Shown: in pieces, positions 6,936-14,637 of the stretch
Layout: each line of letters starts with the position of its first letter
How positions within the stretch are numbered: position 1 is the stretch's first letter
DNA from: JAAYEL01 sp964344625
Lineage (GTDB): Bacteria > Bacillota > Clostridia > Tissierellales > Peptoniphilaceae
Direction: 5' to 3'
Length of the DNA: 18,528 nt
NCBI GenBank assembly: GCA_964344625.1
Contig: CAYFNZ010000023.1
Coordinates: 1 to 18,528, forward strand
Notes under the pieces: model-generated
The model's database searches: none
The model's input: the letters and a program-made list of their open reading frames with translations, nothing else
What the model was told of the DNA's origin: nothing
Program-made: the position numbers and the translations under genes

Positions 6936-7770
6936 TTTTCTTCTTTTTCATAACTCCTAGTTTTATATCGTTTACTATAATCATATTTTCTTTCTGTAAT
7001 GCTCTAATTAGCTCTTTTCTCATAAGTCTTTCAGCTTCCCATTTAGAGCCTGTGTTAGTCATGGCATTGACCCTTATAGTATAAGAGTATTCATCGACTT
7101 TCATGAGGCCTAGAATTGTAGGTTGGCTTAGGAAAATCTTGTAATTCTCTTTTAAGTCACCAAGGGTTTTATCGATTATAGCCCAGGCCCTGTCCAAGTC
7201 TACATCAGCCCTTAAAGAAATATCTACTATAGCCTTCATCTGATTTTTAGAGTAATTTGTAACTATATCTATCTGGCCATTTGGTATCATGTGAATTTGA
7301 CCTGCAATGTCTTGTAACTTAATTGTCCTTAGGCCCATTTCAACTACAGTACCTGACTTGCCCTTAATGTCTACCCAATCCCCTATATCAAATTGGTTTT
7401 CAAATAGCAAGAACATGCCATTTATCACGTCTTTTACAATCGACTGCGCGGCAAATGCTATAGTAATACCTCCTATTCCTGCAACCGCTAGAATAGACCT
7501 GGTATTAATACCTATAAAGTCTAATATGGCTAGGACTGCAAAGGAATAAACAAAAATCCTTACAAAACTATTTACAATGGATGCGGCAGTCCTTATTCTG
7601 GAGTTTTTTTCTCCTAACTTATTTTCATTCATCAACCTATCATTTATAAACTTATCTACTAAAAAGACTATTAAATAGGAAATAACTGCAATAATTACTG
7701 AGACTACCAGCTTTCCCCAAATATTTAAGCTTCCAGTATCTGTTGTAAAGATAGCCTTTAAATTACTAAT
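6922..7770 (-). CDS. mscS: MscS-family mechanosensitive channel, AUU start
   Basis: Small-conductance mechanosensitive channel that opens under membrane tension to release solutes on osmotic downshock. From the proposed start the protein is 282 aa (E. coli MscS is 286): TM1 about 19-38 (KLVVSVIIAVISYLIVFLV), TM2 in VNSFVRIFVYSFAVLAILDF, pore helix TM3 AVAGIGGITIAFAAQSIVKDVINGM, then FENQFDIGDWV and the beta/alpha-beta cytoplasmic domain. The first AUG (7632) or the UUG before it (7635) would delete TM1. The frame is open back to a TAA at 7785-7783, with AAGGAGG (7784-7778) just upstream and ATT codons at 7773 and 7770; the second has ideal spacing of seven bases. I therefore call AUU at 7770, a rare start codon checked by IF3. 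A sequencing error in a lost ATG is the main alternative. It lies 22 bp after the beta-propeller gene and overlaps DUF951. Confidence 0.85.
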   Translation of the reverse strand: MSNLKAIFTTDTGSLNIWGKLVVSVIIAVISYLIVFLVDKFINDRLMNENKLGEKNSRIRTAASIVNSFVRIFVYSFAVLAILDFIGINTRSILAVAGIGGITIAFAAQSIVKDVINGMFLLFENQFDIGDWVDIKGKSGTVVEMGLRTIKLQDIAGQIHMIPNGQIDIVTNYSKNQMKAIVDISLRADVDLDRAWAIIDKTLGDLKENYKIFLSQPTILGLMKVDEYSYTIRVNAMTNTGSKWEAERLMRKELIRALQKENMIIVNDIKLGVMKKKKNGKI

Positions 7771-7775
7771 AATAT

Positions 7776-7784
7776 CCCCTCCTT
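7776..7784 (-). promoter_or_regulatory. Strong RBS that fixes the mscS start
   Basis: AAGGAGGGG on the minus strand, immediately after the stop of the upstream gene. The only codons at usable distance in the MscS frame are ATT at 7773 (4 nt from GGAGG) and ATT at 7770 (7 nt). Confidence 0.8.
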
Positions 7785-7792
7785 AGGATGCC

Positions 7793-8797
7793 TTAATAAG
7801 CCTTGACCTTCTCGATCAAGTCAGGCATAACAATGTAGATTCCATCTTTTTCTATAAAATATGACTTCATTTTGGATACATCCGTCTTTATAAGATTGTT
7901 ATCCTCATATGAAGCTATGGCATTTTGTCCGACAAGCAAAATCTTATCCTTGTAAATCATGATATTATCAGCCTTAAAGGAAAGTTTTACCTCTTCTAAA
8001 AGCTTCAAATTCTTATCAAAAATCTTTAGATTATCATCATCTACAAGGGCTATCTTGTCATTTTTAACATCTATTGCCCTAGGATTTAACAAGAAGTTTT
8101 TCCTAATTAACTTGCCATCATTTATCAAATAAAGGTATGAATTCGTCAAAACTACATTTGACTTATCTGATAAAAAGCTAGTATACATAAATAGCTCATC
8201 GACTGATGAAATATAATATACCTTCTTGTCAGCTTGATAGATTTCCAGCCTGGACTTAAGGCCATCAAGCTCCCTATCCAAGAAAAGTACAGCCTCTTGA
8301 TCATCTGAAAAAACATACTTAACCGGCCTATAATCATAGGTCTTTTCTGTCACTTCTTTAAGATATGGGTCCATCACAAAAACCTTGTTTTTACCATAGG
8401 CTATAAGCTTGTTATTCGCTAGCTCCAAGTTAAAAACCTGGTGGCCCAGGTCGATTTTTGAAAAAAGACTGCCATCGAACCTATCATAGGCACTAACCAA
8501 GCCATTGCCCCTGCTGACGTAGACAAACTTATCGTAAACTATGTCTTCAACATCCAGGCCCAGGCGCCTTTCAAACAAGACCCCCTTTTTCTTGTCCCTT
8601 GCAAGAAGCTTATTGCCATCAAGGCTGTAAAAAATACCATCAAAAACACCCAGGTGCTTTTGGTTTTCGCTGGTCTTAACCTCCATGGAAAATGCTCCCG
8701 TATCAACCTTATTTAATTTAATTAAATTATAGGCATAGTAAAGGCCAAAACTTAGCAATATAACTAAAATACCTATAAGCCATACTCTTTTTTTCAT
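7793..8797 (-). CDS. Membrane-anchored beta-propeller-like protein, function unknown
   Basis: I do not recognise a named gene. The 334-aa protein has a basic N-terminus and one hydrophobic anchor (about 5-24), with the rest predicted outside the membrane. The body is built of repeating short beta-strand blocks such as DGIFYSLDGNKLLARDKKKG, NNKLIAYGKNKVFVMDP and NDKIALVDDDNLKIFDKN, as in PQQ/WD-type propellers; DUF5711-like clostridial proteins look similar, but this is not verified. No catalytic motif is visible. An upstream TTG (8815) would add six residues, but AAGAGGA lies correctly before the ATG at 8797, so I use that. It is first in an operon with mscS and DUF951, hinting at an envelope role near the channel. 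Confidence 0.7.
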   Translation of the reverse strand: MKKRVWLIGILVILLSFGLYYAYNLIKLNKVDTGAFSMEVKTSENQKHLGVFDGIFYSLDGNKLLARDKKKGVLFERRLGLDVEDIVYDKFVYVSRGNGLVSAYDRFDGSLFSKIDLGHQVFNLELANNKLIAYGKNKVFVMDPYLKEVTEKTYDYRPVKYVFSDDQEAVLFLDRELDGLKSRLEIYQADKKVYYISSVDELFMYTSFLSDKSNVVLTNSYLYLINDGKLIRKNFLLNPRAIDVKNDKIALVDDDNLKIFDKNLKLLEEVKLSFKADNIMIYKDKILLVGQNAIASYEDNNLIKTDVSKMKSYFIEKDGIYIVMPDLIEKVKAY

Positions 8798-8823
8798 AAC
8801 TATCCTCTTAATCAATATAACTT

Positions 8824-8832
8824 ATTCTACCA
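8824..8832 (-). promoter_or_regulatory. Extended -10 for the propeller-mscS-DUF951 operon
   Basis: Minus-strand TGGTAGAAT, an extended -10 about 27-35 bases upstream of the ATG at 8797, with no good -35. It lies downstream of the terminator of the preceding unit, which fits an independent start. Confidence 0.45.
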
Positions 8833-8863
8833 TAATTTAAGGCTAGGGCCTAACATAGTAAAT

Positions 8864-8897
8864 AAAAAAAGCTACAAGACATCCCGGTCTTATAGCT
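8864..8897 (-). terminator. Terminator of the ttcA-uppP operon
   Basis: On the minus strand AGCTATAAGAC pairs with GTCTTGTAGCT (11 bp with one U-G pair, 6-nt loop), followed by T7. It separates this operon from the propeller-mscS unit. Confidence 0.88.
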
Positions 8898-8924
8898 CCT
8901 ATTAACAATTAGCAATTAATCTTT

Positions 8925-9425
8925 CTAAAGATTATTGATTGTCTTTTTTATTTCTTCAAATTTCTCATCTATCTCAACTTGATTTTTTTGCCTTTCCAAC
9001 CTCTTCATCTCCAAATAAAGGGCATTTTTAATCCTCTTTAAGTCCTTTATCTGACTATTAATATCTACTGTAGCCATCCTGATGTTTAGGTCGTTTGCAA
9101 AATGTTGAGCTAGTCCCTCTTTTTTAATATTAAGATTTAGTCCAGGCGACTTAGTCAAAACCCTTGTGGTGTCAATAAAGTCAGATGCACGAGAAATTAA
9201 ATCTTCATAAGCGGCATTAGCCCTAGATAGGGATAAATCTGTATTCTTTTTAATCATATGGTCTACATGACTCTTTAGGCCCTTGGCATAGGCTAATTTA
9301 TCCAAGGTCTTATCTTTTATTTCTTCCTTTTTACTGGTCTTTGAAAGCCTTGCTATTAATTTATCTGCTTCAAGAATCAAGCCAGCAAGCTCTTCATATT
9401 GGTCCTGTATTAAAAGTTTGTCCAT
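8925..9425 (-). CDS. Hypothetical helical protein downstream of uppP
   Basis: Not recognised. 166 aa, charged, rich in Lys, Glu, Asp and Leu, predicted almost wholly alpha-helical with coiled-coil-like stretches (about 1-65 and 120-166, for example KDLKRIKNALYLEMKRLERQ). No cysteines, signal peptide or membrane segment, so probably cytoplasmic. The only helix break is around TKSPGLNLNI (92-101). GAGAGGGTG before the ATG supports the start. It follows uppP after 35 bp and ends at a strong terminator, so it is the last gene of the ttcA-uppP operon. The context does not reveal a function. Confidence 0.7.
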   Translation of the reverse strand: MDKLLIQDQYEELAGLILEADKLIARLSKTSKKEEIKDKTLDKLAYAKGLKSHVDHMIKKNTDLSLSRANAAYEDLISRASDFIDTTRVLTKSPGLNLNIKKEGLAQHFANDLNIRMATVDINSQIKDLKRIKNALYLEMKRLERQKNQVEIDEKFEEIKKTINNL

Positions 9426-9460
9426 TTTATCACCCTCTCATAAAATGGTTATACCCTTTT

Positions 9461-10363
9461 TTAACCGAAAATACCCGTAGCAACCAAAATAAATACCAGA
9501 ATACCAAGACCTATCCTATAGTATCCAAATACTTTAAAGTCATTTTTTTGTATATATGATAAAAACTTCTTAATAACTATATAAGCAACTATAAAGGATA
9601 GGACAAAGCCTAACAAAATCATCATCCATTGGCCAAAAACCAAGCTTTCCATCTTTACAAGTTTTAGAAGAGTTGCCCCTACCATAGTTGGAATAGCTAA
9701 AAAGAATGAAAATTCCGCCGCTGCTGACCTATTTAAGCCAAGTATCATAGCACCGATTATGGTAGCTGCTGACCTTGAAGTCCCTGGCCACATAGCAAGA
9801 ACTTGGAAGCAACCTATTAAAAATGCAGTCCTATAGCTTACTTGTACAGGGTCTGTATATTTAAATTCAGTCTTACTCTTGTGCTTTTCTTCAAGCAAAA
9901 TGATTACAATACCATAGAAGACCAAGGCTATTGCAACTGGTACGGGCTTAAATAATAACTCATCAATCTTATCATCAAACATCAAGCCCAAAACCATAGC
10001 AGGCAATACCGCAACAATAATCTTTAGCCAAAGCTCAACAGTCCTATTGTGGGTAAACCAATAATAAACTTTTTTAGCCCATAAATTTTCTGTTTGATCA
10101 TCCTTTAGCTTTTCAGGCCAGTCGCCATGGTAAAGCTTCCTTTTTGGAAATGGGTTTAACTTTTCAAAGTAAATAACAACAACTGATAATATGGCACCTA
10201 ATTGAATTATTACATTAAAAGAATTCGAAAATTTCGCCGGTTCCAAGCCTACAAATTGATTGGCTATAATTAGGTGTCCTGTTGAAGAAACAGGCAAAAA
10301 TTCAGTAACCCCTTCTACTATAGAAAGGATAATTACCTTTAGTATATTTGATATAACTTCCAT
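9461..10363 (-). CDS. uppP: Undecaprenyl-diphosphatase UppP (BacA)
   Basis: Integral membrane phosphatase that recycles undecaprenyl diphosphate to the monophosphate carrier for peptidoglycan precursors; its level affects bacitracin resistance. Signature 1 is EGVTEFLPVSSTGH (E17, E21, S27, H30). Signature 2 is PGTSRSAAT (193-201, with R197). Eight or so hydrophobic segments and the extra cytoplasmic loop (about 70-108) fit the family; 300 aa is slightly longer than the usual 265-280 because of that loop. Start supported by AGAGGAG before the ATG; the upstream gene stops 11 bp away, so co-transcription is near certain. No resistance-type regulation is visible. Confidence 0.96.
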   Translation of the reverse strand: MEVISNILKVIILSIVEGVTEFLPVSSTGHLIIANQFVGLEPAKFSNSFNVIIQLGAILSVVVIYFEKLNPFPKRKLYHGDWPEKLKDDQTENLWAKKVYYWFTHNRTVELWLKIIVAVLPAMVLGLMFDDKIDELLFKPVPVAIALVFYGIVIILLEEKHKSKTEFKYTDPVQVSYRTAFLIGCFQVLAMWPGTSRSAATIIGAMILGLNRSAAAEFSFFLAIPTMVGATLLKLVKMESLVFGQWMMILLGFVLSFIVAYIVIKKFLSYIQKNDFKVFGYYRIGLGILVFILVATGIFG

Positions 10364-10374
10364 CTTAACTCCTC

Positions 10375-11208
10375 TTACTCATAATCATCTAGAAAGAAAT
10401 GCTTCTTCCCATCAATATCGTATCCTAAAATCTGCTTTAAAGAAACATTCTCAGCGGATTTGAAAATGTTCTTCTCAATAACTGGATTTAATTCCTTCAA
10501 ATCTTCTATAAGATTTTTAATATTTAACCTTTGACTTTCCTTCTTGACCTTTACAATAGGACAGGCCTCATCCATAGGAATAATCCCAGAATTATTTAGC
10601 CACCTTATTATATCTTTTTCTTCTACCAAGTAAAGGGGTCTAATAAGCTCTAAGCCTTCAAAATTTTCACTCTTTAATTTAGGCATCATGGTCTTATAGC
10701 TGCCGTTCCAGATGACATTTATCATAGTCGTTTCAATGACATCGTTAAAGTGGTGACCTAAAGCCAACTTATTAAAGCCTAACTCCTGAACCTTGGAATA
10801 CAAAAATCCCCTTCTCATCCTCGCACACAAGTAGCAGGGATTATCCTTAGCCATTCTATCAGTTATTTCAAAGATATCTGACTCATATATTTTTACTGGA
10901 ATATCCAGGTACTTACAAATATTTTCTAATTTTTCTCTATTTTCCTTACTATATCCAGGGTCCATAGCTATAAAATCAAGCTCAAAATTCACCCTAGAAA
11001 ACCTCTTTAGGGCTTGAAACATCTTAGCTAAAAGCAGGGAATCCTTACCTCCGCTCATACCGATAGCTATCTTGTCCCCTTCTTGGATTAAATCATATGT
11101 GTCCAAGGCCTTTAAAAACTTGGAAAATGTATCTTTCTTATAGGTCGTCTGGATTGACCTTTCTATTTCCTTAAGCGGCTTGGCATCTTTCAAGTATTCT
11201 TCTACCAT
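10375..11208 (-). CDS. TtcA-family PP-loop tRNA thiolation protein
   Basis: ATP-pyrophosphatase of the TtcA/TilS superfamily. Motifs: PP-loop IGMSGGKDS (49-57), CxxC in PCYLCARMRRG (C125, C128), GHHFND (151-156) and a third cysteine in DEACPI (C216). Known TtcA enzymes use these three cysteines to hold a [4Fe-4S] cluster and thiolate C32 of tRNA. The layout here is the same, so a tRNA 2-thiolation role is likely; the exact base is not certain because related paralogues in Bacillota are uncharacterised. Length 277 aa fits. GGGAGAAAT precedes the ATG. It is first in the operon with uppP and the helical protein. Confidence 0.85.
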   Translation of the reverse strand: MVEEYLKDAKPLKEIERSIQTTYKKDTFSKFLKALDTYDLIQEGDKIAIGMSGGKDSLLLAKMFQALKRFSRVNFELDFIAMDPGYSKENREKLENICKYLDIPVKIYESDIFEITDRMAKDNPCYLCARMRRGFLYSKVQELGFNKLALGHHFNDVIETTMINVIWNGSYKTMMPKLKSENFEGLELIRPLYLVEEKDIIRWLNNSGIIPMDEACPIVKVKKESQRLNIKNLIEDLKELNPVIEKNIFKSAENVSLKQILGYDIDGKKHFFLDDYE

Positions 11209-11252
11209 ATTTCTCCCATTCTATCTTAAACTTCTTAAATATTGCGCCTTTT

Positions 11253-11271
11253 ATTGTACCACACTGGTGGT
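11253..11271 (-). promoter_or_regulatory. Promoter of ttcA-uppP operon overlapped by a palindrome
   Basis: Minus-strand TGGTACAAT (11261-11253) is an extended -10 about 45 bases before the ttcA ATG. The inverted repeat ACCAC-ACTG-GTGGT (11258-11271) overlaps its upstream edge and spacer, an ideal place for a repressor. The regulator is unknown. Confidence 0.45.
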
Positions 11272-11329
11272 CATAAGGCTATTAAGATGATTAATTTATA
11301 TTTTACATTTGTCAGATTTGGGAAATAAA

Positions 11330-11380
11330 TTAAAAATATTGGGTAATATAATTATAATTGCATGATATAAATTAGGAGGA
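11330..11380 (+). promoter_or_regulatory. Promoter and RBS of the dehydrogenase gene
   Basis: TTAAAA (11330-11335), 17-bp spacer, TATAAT (11353-11358), then AGGAGGA ending a few bases before the ATG at 11385. A second TATAAA with TGa lies at 11363-11371. Confidence 0.55.
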
Positions 11381-11384
11381 AATT

Positions 11385-12341
11385 ATGGAAATTAAAAAAG
11401 TTACAATAGCTGGAAGCGGGGTTTTAGGAAGCCAAATCGCCTTTCAAACTGCATTCAAAGGCTTTGATACAAATGTTTGGTTAAGGTCAGAGGCATCTAT
11501 AGAAAGAGCTAAACCTTTCTTCCAAAGATGGAAAGACACATATATTCAAGAATTGGAATTAGCTAGACTTCACGTTTTAGGAAAGCCAGCACCAATGCCT
11601 GTTGCACCAGGTATTTTCTCAGATATTTCAAAAGTGACTGTCGAAGAAATCGACGAAAAAATCGAATTCGTTAAGACACTTCCAGAAAAAATTAAGTTTT
11701 CAACAGATATGGCTGAAGCTTTTAAGGACACAGACCTAGTGATAGAAGCTGTTGCTGAGAATATTGAGCAAAAAAAGGACTTTTATACAAAGCTTGCCCC
11801 ACATCTTGAAGACCGTACTATCCTATGTACTAACTCATCAACCCTACTTCCAAGCATGTTTGCCGCTGAAACTCAAAGACCTGAAAAGTTCTTAGCTCTT
11901 CACTTTGCAAACCTAATTTGGAGGGCAAATACTGGTGAAGTTATGGGTCATGAAAAGACTTCAAAGGAAGCCTTTGACACAGTAGTTAAATTTGCAGGAG
12001 ATATTGGAATGGTGCCACTTCCTCTTCATAAGGAACAACCAGGCTACATCCTAAATTCACTTTTAGTTCCACTTATAGGGGCTGCATCCTACCTATGGGG
12101 TGCTGATATCTCTGATCCTGAAACTATCGACTTAACTTGGAAGATAGGAACAGGTGCACCAAGAGGACCTTTTGAAATCATGGACGTAGTTGGGGTTAAG
12201 ACTGTATATGATATAACCGTTCTAAACCCAGCAAGCAAAACCCCTGGTTCACCTCAAGCAAAGGTAGCCGAAAGACTTAAGGCTATGATTGAAGCAGGAA
12301 AGACTGGTAGAAATGCTGGAGAAGGTTTCTACAAATATTAA
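11385..12341 (+). CDS. 3-hydroxyacyl-CoA dehydrogenase family protein
   Basis: NAD-dependent L-3-hydroxyacyl-CoA dehydrogenase fold, 318 aa. N-terminal Rossmann motif GSGVLG (10-15), the acidic/arginine patch after beta-2 (WLRSE), IEAVAE (120-125), NSST (150-153) and the His-Asn pair in LHFANLIW (H173, N176), with E185 as probable His partner. The C-terminal domain (about 205-318) ends GRNAGEGFYKY, typical of the family. The active site reads HFANLIWRANTGEVMGH rather than HFFNP of butyrate-pathway Hbd. I see this as a distinct subgroup of uncertain substrate. No thiolase, crotonase or acyl-CoA dehydrogenase is nearby, and it stands alone between its own promoter and terminator. Cytosolic. Function in acyl-CoA or another beta-hydroxyacid oxidation remains inference. 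Confidence 0.85.
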   Translation: MEIKKVTIAGSGVLGSQIAFQTAFKGFDTNVWLRSEASIERAKPFFQRWKDTYIQELELARLHVLGKPAPMPVAPGIFSDISKVTVEEIDEKIEFVKTLPEKIKFSTDMAEAFKDTDLVIEAVAENIEQKKDFYTKLAPHLEDRTILCTNSSTLLPSMFAAETQRPEKFLALHFANLIWRANTGEVMGHEKTSKEAFDTVVKFAGDIGMVPLPLHKEQPGYILNSLLVPLIGAASYLWGADISDPETIDLTWKIGTGAPRGPFEIMDVVGVKTVYDITVLNPASKTPGSPQAKVAERLKAMIEAGKTGRNAGEGFYKY

Positions 12342-12360
12342 TAATAAGTAAAAAATTAGC

Positions 12361-12411
12361 AAATAGCGGGTTTTTCAGACCTATTAATAGGCCTGAAAGC
12401 CTGCTATTTTT
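12361..12411 (+). terminator. Long terminator after the dehydrogenase gene
   Basis: AAATAGC (12361-12367) pairs with GCTATTT (12403-12409). Inside are TTTCAG/CTGAAA and CCTA/TAGG pairs around a TTAA loop, with a few bulges; a T7 tract ends the structure. Confidence 0.88.
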
Positions 12412-12425
12412 TTACCTGCATTAAT

Positions 12426-12476
12426 TTTACATAAATTTTAATTCATGCTATAATCTTTTTGAATTATTATCGGAGG
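12426..12476 (+). promoter_or_regulatory. Near-consensus promoter and RBS of the Na/Pi symporter gene
   Basis: TTTACA (12426-12431), exact 17-bp spacer, TGCTATAAT (12446-12454, extended -10), then CGGAGG (12471-12476) before the ATG at 12483. The best sigma-A type promoter in the window. Confidence 0.8.
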
Positions 12477-12482
12477 TTAATT

Positions 12483-14093
12483 ATGTCACAGATACCAGTT
12501 CTACTCGGCGGTCTAGCCCTTTTTTTATATGGCATGGACCAGATGGGCAAAGGATTAAAATTATTAGCTGGTAACAAGCTTGAAAAGATACTTGAGAAGC
12601 TGACCAACAACAAGATTACAGGGATTTTGGTCGGAGCCTTAGTTACAGCTATTATGCAAAGTTCGTCTGCAACCACAGTAATTACTGTAGGTTTTGTAAA
12701 CTCAGAAATATTGACTCTACACCAAGCGGTAAATATCATACTTGGTGCTAATATTGGTACCACAGTTACAGGTCTTTTACTTACCTTGGATATAGATTTG
12801 ATAGCTCCATTGATAGCATTTGCCGGTATGGTAATGCAAATCTTTATCAAAAAAAGGAAGTATAAATATACCGGGGTAATGCTTTTTGGTTTTGGTGCCC
12901 TATTCATGGGGATGAATATCATGGGAAATTCAGTTGTACCCCTTTCTGAATCTCAAGCCTTTATTAGCATACTTACCAAGTCTAAAAACCCAATAATCGG
13001 TATACTTATTGGGACACTTTTTACAGCACTTCTACAAAGTTCTTCAGCTACAACAGGTATATTAATAACCCTAGCAAACAATGGCCTATTAGGCTTTGAT
13101 TCAGCATTTTACCTAATTTTAGGTCAAAATATCGGTACTTGTATCACCTCTGTACTTGCCAGCTTGGGTGCTAATAAAAATGCAAAGAGAGTTGCCTTCA
13201 CTCACGTTGCCTTCAACTTGATAGGTACCTTTATATTTACGGTAATCTCTTCCGTCCTACCATTGATCCACCTTTTAGAAGGTCTTTCACCTGTAATTGC
13301 TAAGCAAATTGCCTACATGCACATAATATTTAACGTATCAACCACCATCATACTTATACCATTTACAAACCACCTTGTAAGGCTTTCAGAAGCCCTTGTA
13401 AGGTCTGATGATAAGGTAGATATGGAATTAAGGTTGCTATATATCAATAAAAAGAACTTGGATGAAACTATTCCAGCTATTGCGGGAATCAGACAAGAAA
13501 CTATCCGTACTCTTGAATGTGCACAAGAAAGCTTAAACCTTTCAGTACAAAACTTGATAAAGCACACTGAAGATAGGACGGCAGATATTGAATACCATGA
13601 AGAAGTTATAGACTACCTACACTCTGAAATTACCAAATGCACGGTTAAGGCTATGGGATATGAAATGAGTAAGGACCAATACAAGCAATTGTCTTACTTC
13701 CTAAAGATAAGTTCTAACATAGAAAGGCTTGGCGACTACGCCTATAATATAAGCGATTTAGCCAACAAAATGGATGAAAACCTACTTAAGTTTTCAAGCC
13801 ATGCCTACAAGGAAATTGAGGATATCCTTAAAGAAGTAAATGTCTTATTTGATGAAGTAATCCTAAACCTTAAAGAAGATGAATTCTGCATGCAAAAGAT
13901 TAGGACTTCAGCCTTTAAGATTCAAGATTCTATAGAAAAAAATAGGGACAACTACCTATACCGTCTAAAGAAGGAAACTGTTAGTCCTGAATCTGGCTTA
14001 ATTTATGACAAGTTCTATACAAACCTAGCCAGGGTCAGAGACCACCTAATAAATATTGCAAACCAATATTCAACAATCTACAATCAATCATAA
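12483..14093 (+). CDS. Na+/phosphate symporter (NptA/YjbB-type) with PhoU-like domain
   Basis: Membrane symporter of the PNaS family, 536 aa. Two inverted family repeats each carry the QSSSATT signature (59-65 and 185-191), followed by ILGANIGTTVT and ILGQNIGTCIT. About eight to ten membrane segments fill residues 1-315. The C-terminal 200 residues form a helical PhoU-like cytoplasmic domain. Such proteins move phosphate with Na+; bacterial members can act in export. An upstream in-frame TTG (12459) is rejected because CGGAGG lies directly before the ATG at 12483. Transcribed alone from a strong promoter and ended by a terminator; no pst or pho genes are near. Confidence 0.92.
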   Translation: MSQIPVLLGGLALFLYGMDQMGKGLKLLAGNKLEKILEKLTNNKITGILVGALVTAIMQSSSATTVITVGFVNSEILTLHQAVNIILGANIGTTVTGLLLTLDIDLIAPLIAFAGMVMQIFIKKRKYKYTGVMLFGFGALFMGMNIMGNSVVPLSESQAFISILTKSKNPIIGILIGTLFTALLQSSSATTGILITLANNGLLGFDSAFYLILGQNIGTCITSVLASLGANKNAKRVAFTHVAFNLIGTFIFTVISSVLPLIHLLEGLSPVIAKQIAYMHIIFNVSTTIILIPFTNHLVRLSEALVRSDDKVDMELRLLYINKKNLDETIPAIAGIRQETIRTLECAQESLNLSVQNLIKHTEDRTADIEYHEEVIDYLHSEITKCTVKAMGYEMSKDQYKQLSYFLKISSNIERLGDYAYNISDLANKMDENLLKFSSHAYKEIEDILKEVNVLFDEVILNLKEDEFCMQKIRTSAFKIQDSIEKNRDNYLYRLKKETVSPESGLIYDKFYTNLARVRDHLINIANQYSTIYNQS

Positions 14094-14119
14094 TAAGTTT
14101 TTGAAAATAGCTTAAATAT

Positions 14120-14157
14120 AAAAACGACTAACTCATTCAAGAGAAAGTCGTTTTTTT
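14120..14157. terminator. Bidirectional terminator between symporter gene and rlmH
   Basis: AAAACGACT (14121-14129) pairs with AGTCGTTTT (14146-14154), with an inner CTC/GAG stem. T7 follows on the plus strand and T5 on the minus strand, serving both convergent genes. Confidence 0.88.
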
Positions 14158-14637
14158 CTATTTATGGTAGGGTTCATTTCTAGATATCTTATAGGCCCTA
14201 TAGATCTGCTCTAATAAAACCACCCTCATGAGCTGGTGGGGAAAGGTCATTTTTGAAAATGATAGCTTATGATTTGCCCTCATCTTAACCTCTTGGCTCA
14301 AGCCGTTGGACCCGCCTATTATAAAGCTTATATCTCCATAGCCATCTAGGCCTACCTGGTCTATCTTATGTGAAAATTCTTCACTTGTCATCTGCTTTCC
14401 TTCTATACATAGGGCAAAGACAAAGGCCCTTGGATTGATTTTTTCTAAAATCCTCTCTCCCTCTTTGTCCATAGCTTGGATGATTTCTGCATCTGATGGA
14501 TTATTTGAAAGCCTTTCTTCAGAAAGCTCAATTATGCTTAAATTGGCATAAGGCTTTAACCTTTTTTCATATTCTTTTATAGCATCTCTAAGGTATTTTT
14601 CCTTAATATCCCCTATAGCGATTATATTAATATTCAT
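14158..14637 (-). CDS. rlmH: 23S rRNA pseudouridine-1915 N3-methyltransferase RlmH
   Basis: SPOUT-class methyltransferase that modifies pseudouridine 1915 in helix 69 of 23S rRNA on assembled ribosomes. 159 aa, the family's normal size. Key motifs: start MNINIIAIGDIKEKY, the knot loop FIIGGSNGLS (about 104-113) binding S-adenosylmethionine, and the diagnostic C-terminus LSFSKMTFPHQLMRVVLLEQ then IYRAYKI and NEPYHK. Its ATG touches the TAG stop of walJ (TAGATG), so the two are translated from one message, with a GGGGGA Shine-Dalgarno inside the end of walJ. A walJ-rlmH pair is common in Bacillota. Confidence 0.97.
   Translation of the reverse strand: MNINIIAIGDIKEKYLRDAIKEYEKRLKPYANLSIIELSEERLSNNPSDAEIIQAMDKEGERILEKINPRAFVFALCIEGKQMTSEEFSHKIDQVGLDGYGDISFIIGGSNGLSQEVKMRANHKLSFSKMTFPHQLMRVVLLEQIYRAYKISRNEPYHK

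Noticed and set aside
6922..7635. mscS as a truncated pseudogene starting at TTG/ATG
   Set aside because: The frame continues open for 45 more codons encoding a good TM1, and a strong RBS sits at the right place; a rare start codon explains it better.
8798..8815. TTG start for the propeller-like protein
   Set aside because: AAGAGGA lies between this TTG and the ATG at 8797 at proper spacing for the ATG, so the shorter form is preferred.
12459..12482. TTG start for the Na/Pi symporter
   Set aside because: The TTG falls at about the predicted transcription start and the true RBS (CGGAGG) would be within the coding sequence; ATG at 12483 is correctly placed.
12467..12922. Open frame of 151 codons antisense to the Na/Pi symporter gene
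   Set aside because: Mirror of hydrophobic codons in the symporter; it runs through the symporter's RBS and has no initiation signals.
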